Below, in pieces: positions 54,301-57,654 of a DNA stretch of 57,654 nucleotides. The notes beneath the pieces are model-generated. The model was not told the DNA's origin, made no database searches, and was given only the letters and a program-made list of their open reading frames with translations. The position numbers were made by a program, and so were the translations under genes. Within the stretch, counting starts at the first letter, position 1. Every line of letters starts with the position of its first letter. Source of the stretch: Mesostigma viride (lineage: Eukaryota; Streptophyta; Mesostigmatophyceae; Mesostigmatales; Mesostigmataceae); NCBI GenBank assembly GCA_009746045.1, contig RPFO01001256.1:1-57654 (forward strand), given 5' to 3'.

Positions 54301-56494
54301 AGACTTTCGCGTGGGAGAAAAGCGATGGGCCGACACGGTTGGCTCAAGTGGTACTTAATGCAATGGAGGGGTTCGAATTTGTTGTGAAGAGGAAGGGGGG
54401 GGTGAACCAGCCGGATATCAAGAATGGGATATGGCTGCTGAATTTGGAACACCACGCGAAGCTGTGGAATGATGAGGAATTGTTGAAGGGTCGAACGGGT
54501 GCGTGGGTGGAGAAAAGGGACTGGAAGGCGGCGAAGGATTGTGGAGATTTCAATGGTGTGAAGGACGCCTGGTCGTCGTACCTAGGCGATTTTACGGGAT
54601 TCTTCAACCCACCCGTGATCTTCATTGGGTCAAAGGAGCAGGTGGATGGGTTTAAGGTCCTTCTGAAGGTACTTGGGAAGCGGCCTGAGGGGGAGGATAT
54701 TTCCAATCCCAACGGCCGTTCGGGCAAGGAAATTGCGGGTGCAGCCCAGAAGCGTCCGCTGGAGACGGCAGGCGCTGGCACCAAAAAGAAACGCCGGAAG
54801 CGCGCCGCCTCGGAGACCCCCTCGGCCGAAGACGTCTCAATGGGGGATGATGAGGATGTCGGGTCACATGGGGGTGATGATGGGGAGGAGGTTGGTGATG
54901 ATGGTGCCGGCGATGATGAGGGGGGCGGGAATGAGGGTGGTGATAAGGGGGGCGGGTCGGACGGAGAGGGGGGGGTTCGAAGGGCGGAGAGGGGGGCGGG
55001 TCGAAGGGCGGAGAGGGGGGGGGTCGAAGGACGGAGAGGGGGGCGGGTCGAAGGGCGGAGAGGGGGGGGGTCGAAGGGCGGAGAGGGGGGCGGGTCGAAG
55101 GACGGAGAGGGGGGCGGGTCGAAGGGCGGAGAGGGGAGGGGGTCGAAGGACGGAGAGGGGGGCGGAGAGAAGGGCGGAGAGGGGAGGGGGTCGAAGGGCG
55201 GAGAGGGGGGCGGGTCGAAGGGCGGAGAGGGGGGCGGGTCAAAGGGTGGAGAGGGGGGCGGGTCAAAGGGCGGAGAGGGGGGCGGGTCCAAGGGCGGAGA
55301 GGGGGGGGAGAGAAGGGTGGAGAGGGGGGCGGGTCAACCGGCGCATCGGGGGAAGGGGGGAAGGGCGGAGAGGGGGGCGGGTCGACCGGCGCATCGGGGG
55401 AAGGGGGGAAGGAGGGGGGGGGAGGGGAGGGAGGCTCGAAGGGGAATTCGGGGGCGTCGGGGGGGGGATGTTGGGGCGTGCCGTCGACTACTGCAAAAAG
55501 CTCCTTTCGCCTGGCGGGCACGTTCGATCAAGAGCAACGGCTAGTCATCTGTCAAAGGGTAAGTTAATCTGAGTGAATATGGTCGGTTAAATTATGATGT
55601 TTGCATATTCCCAAGTTTGATTTGCGATTGTAATGATAACTAATTGCGCCGCTCGTCATTGCTTGTCTCACACACAGGTGACGAGTCTGAAGAGGAGCCG
55701 CCAAAGGATGACGCGCATGGCGGCCCACCCAAAGGGTTTGAGGAAGATTCGGAAGAATCGGAAGAATCGGAACCTGAGGAAGCGCCACAAAGACGTGTCA
55801 CAGTTACCGCAACCCAGCCCAAGCCACTAGACAAGAAAGTGCCACCACCAAGTTGGCAGCCGTGGATGGAGAATCTGGAAGGTGTGGGGGGGGGAAACGG
55901 GTCGTGCCCCGCTCGCCTGTTGGATGTCCGGTTTCGGTATTGTGCAAGCACGGCGGTGAATTTTGCCAGTATCGGAAGAACCAATCCCAGCGCCTTGATA
56001 CGTTGTGGAAGCCCACGTGGGCTGCTGATTCGGTGGCTAAACTCAATGCAGACCCAATGAAGCTGGCACACATGCCTGATTTCCACGTCGACACGTTCCT
56101 GGTGCATGGAGTCGTTCGAAAGGTGGATAAAACGGGCGTGTGGTACGTTAAATTTTGGGCAGAAGGGTGTGACGAAAAGGGAATCTGGATTAATGGGGAG
56201 CAGGGGACGATGCCCAACATAATTTTCAAGGTACAACAAGACGAGATGCGGAACTGTTTCAAGCCACCTGAGGGAACGTATTTGGAGTGGTGGATGGACA
56301 AGGGGTTCCTGGCGACCAGATCTTCCCCAGCGACCAGATCTTCCCCACGACTCCAAGAGAAGGGGGGAGACCAAGCCGCAGGGCAGGGCAAACGAAAACC
56401 TCAAGGGAAGGCTGGCGCAGATGTGCGGGAGGGGGGTGTAAAGAAGCCCAGCGGACGGGCACCTGTAAAGAAACGCCTGTTAGTAGGTAGTTAG
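51374..56494 (+). CDS. large multi-exon protein, unrecognised
   Basis: Proposed exons are 51374-52528 (385 codons, phase 0, donor AAG/GTAAAT), 53146-55558 and 55678-56494 (TAG 56492). If the first donor is not used, the exon runs on to TAG 52568. The second exon joins two frames, ending at 53652 and starting before 53679, by one extra G in the G9 run 53616-53624. The third needs one extra G at 55886-55894 and then reads 817+1 nt in phase. Residues after the first exon include a Pro/Ala/Val-rich part, KKKRRKR (a nuclear signal), a DDE-rich acidic stretch, an 8-residue GGEGGGSK repeat and an acidic E/S segment; the C-terminal part has a compact domain (WYVKFW, WINGEQG). All are hallmarks of a nuclear protein with disordered middle, but I recognise no family. 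A proline-rich exon at 43266 probably lies upstream. Confidence 0.6.
52586..53055. repeat. 46-bp palindrome array in intron, 10 copies
   Basis: Ten units with TTCTTGCGCCAACGGCCGTT and GGAACCTGGAAATTAGGGTG, plus a damaged eleventh (GGGAACGGCCGATC at about 53044). They fill the intron between 52528 and 53146. Confidence 0.97.
54960..55440 (+). repeat. 24-bp G-rich coding minisatellite
   Basis: Units GGCGGAGAGGGGGGCGGGTC plus GAAG encode Gly-Gly-Glu-Gly-Gly-Gly-Ser-Lys in the frame of the gene. G-run length varies between units, so the frame is uncertain along this part; a net of two more added G would bring the exon into the frame that splices into 55678. Confidence 0.85.
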
Positions 56495-56642
56495 ATAGCT
56501 TGATCTGAACTCGTGTACATTTGTAAACATCGATCTGTACATCTGTCTCCAGAGCATTCACTTGAATATTCAAAGTTCAAGTGGGAATTACTGGTTGGGT
56601 TGTGCACAGGCTTGTGCACAATTTTGGCAATAATTATAATTC

Positions 56643-56658
56643 GTTCTATAAATAGAAC
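56643..56658. promoter_or_regulatory. TATA-like palindrome TTCTATAAATAGAA
   Basis: A perfect palindrome with a TATAAATA core, followed by GC-richer sequence. It could be a core promoter for a gene beyond the window, but no start or transcript is visible. Confidence 0.3.
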
Positions 56659-56769
56659 TAGCGGGGTCGTGGAGAGGGTTGTGCAATTGTAAATAATCTA
56701 CAACTTGTCTCACTTGCTTACCCTCCGAGTGCATGACACTATGACAAAAACAGCCAATTTTACCCCGAC

Positions 56770-56822
56770 TTGAATAAATTTTAATAAATGTTAATAAATT
56801 TTAATAAATTTTAATAAATTTA
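56770..56822 (+). terminator. cluster of AATAAA-type poly(A) signals
   Basis: Four to five repeats of TTAATAAATTT in a row, 280 bp after the stop of the large gene. A likely polyadenylation region, though the repeat may also be a simple AT microsatellite. Confidence 0.4.
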
Positions 56823-57363
56823 AGCAATCTAGTAATGAAAAGTGCACGCGGAAAGCGCACTAGTGACCAAATTGCATGAAATGGTAATGATTTCATGTGG
56901 AAACGCATTCACAATGAGCATCAATTGTCATGTATTTGTTGAAATGGCGTCTCCTCAAGTAATAAAATTTGGCATGGGTATTGTAGATTGATTGTGGGCC
57001 CCCCTATGAGATGAAAGTTTTTGTTAAATTTAATTTGTGAGACAACTTGTCTTTGTGCCTGCATGAGCCCCATCTATCAAGGAGACAACCAGACCATACA
57101 TGCATGAGCCCCATATATGCTTCAATCCATGACTCTTAACCAAAATTGATTGACCGACACGCAAGCCGGCCCTGGCCCGCCATATGCACCACTGGCCATA
57201 GTCTCAATGGACAGCACATACATATCTGGACATTCCGGTCGGATTCATTTGCAGATCGCGTTTTCCGCGTTTTCCGCGGCCCGTCACTGAACGCAAAGGT
57301 TTTCACCTTTGCGGAGTGCCTGATCAGAATATCTGGACAGGCTACTGCACTATTGAGTGAAAC

Positions 57364-57425
57364 ATTAATTAATTAATTAATTAATTAATTAATTAGACTC
57401 GTGCTCCCGTTGGGGAGTCACGGAT
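57364..57425 (-). repeat. (TTAA/AATT)n and inverted copy of the CCCCAACGG element
   Basis: CATTAATTAATT repeats followed by CTCCCGTTGGGGAGTCACGG, the reverse complement of the element at about 5246-5300 (54-58 bp matching with small indels). Confidence 0.75.
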
Positions 57426-57654
57426 GGATGGGTGGGTGCAAACAGTCCTACCGGTCTAAGCTATCTACATCAGCTACCTACGACATCTATCTAACAGCAA
57501 CTACATCTATCTATACAGCATCACGTGGTCCTAGGGGAGCTGTCTGGCGTGTCTCCCACGGGTTTGCACACGCGGGCGCTTCCCCACTGGGGGGGGCTCG
57601 TTGTGCTCTATGACCTGGGCCCACTTGGCCTTGTCCATCATCTTCTTCCAAAAT
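57426..57654. other. window end, no supported gene
   Basis: Short ATCTATC-type repeats (57460-57520) and a GC-rich end. ORFs here are short and show no motif. Confidence 0.4.

Larger units (their letters stand above)
56495..57363. other. no supported gene; AT-rich intergenic region
   Basis: After the TAG at 56494 the sequence is AT-rich with a duplicated TGCATGAGCCCCAT(C/A)TAT word (57061, 57102). I see no coding frame. Confidence 0.5.

Overview
This is eukaryotic nuclear DNA. Coding blocks are split by GT-AG introns, polyadenylation-type AATAAA signals follow several genes, and more than half of the window is simple repeat or satellite DNA. A decayed plastid rpoB fragment (41.6-42.1 kb, minus strand) means the host has, or had, a plastid of green type. 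A large-genome green or charophyte alga would fit, but I cannot name the species. I see no bacterial operon, no rRNA gene and no credible CRISPR array.

Layout. 1-12.3 kb: a 40-bp minisatellite is interrupted by a 10.6-kb element (753-11390) with 55-bp terminal inverted repeats that begin CACTATAC, a TT target duplication and 15-bp subterminal repeats. It looks like a CACTA/CMC-type transposon and carries a three-exon gene with an internal stop, hairpins and microsatellites. 12.4-14.2 kb: CA-rich repeat. 14.6-18.5 kb, minus strand: a multi-exon gene for a DDE-transposase-like protein. 18.9-29.25 kb: repeats, including a 0.33-kb tandem unit with a TATA-like box and a 7.5-kb array of about 264 copies of a 28/29-bp satellite that probably grew from that unit. 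29.4-41.4 kb, plus strand: a tandem cluster of small genes. It holds two MYND-finger paralogs, one F-box protein, a pair of unrecognised paralogs plus a remnant, and three neighbours sharing a C-x(2,4)-C-x(9-12)-C-x2-H module. 41.6-42.1 kb: rpoB fragment. 43.3-56.5 kb: a probable single multi-exon gene whose first visible intron contains about 4.4 kb of TCCTTG hexanucleotide satellite, itself interrupted by two head-to-tail LTR-like units. 56.5-57.65 kb: non-coding.

Two themes tie the genes together. First, the 14-bp perfect palindrome CCAACGGCCGTTGG and close variants occur roughly 80-90 times, almost only in introns, leaders and spacers of the three gene blocks (14.4-18.35, 29.3-39.7 and 50.6-53.05 kb). 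It is absent from the CACTA-like element, the satellites and the LTR-like pair. Each palindrome is two back-to-back AACGG cores, the core of MYB-type and plant MSA sites. Second, every broken reading frame in these blocks (seven cases) is repaired by one extra G in a poly-G run, and after repair the exon lengths and intron phases agree. The breaks are therefore more likely under-called homopolymers than pseudogenes.

Only the MYND, F-box, DDE-like and rpoB calls rest on recognised families. The other proteins are described from visible motifs, without an assigned function.
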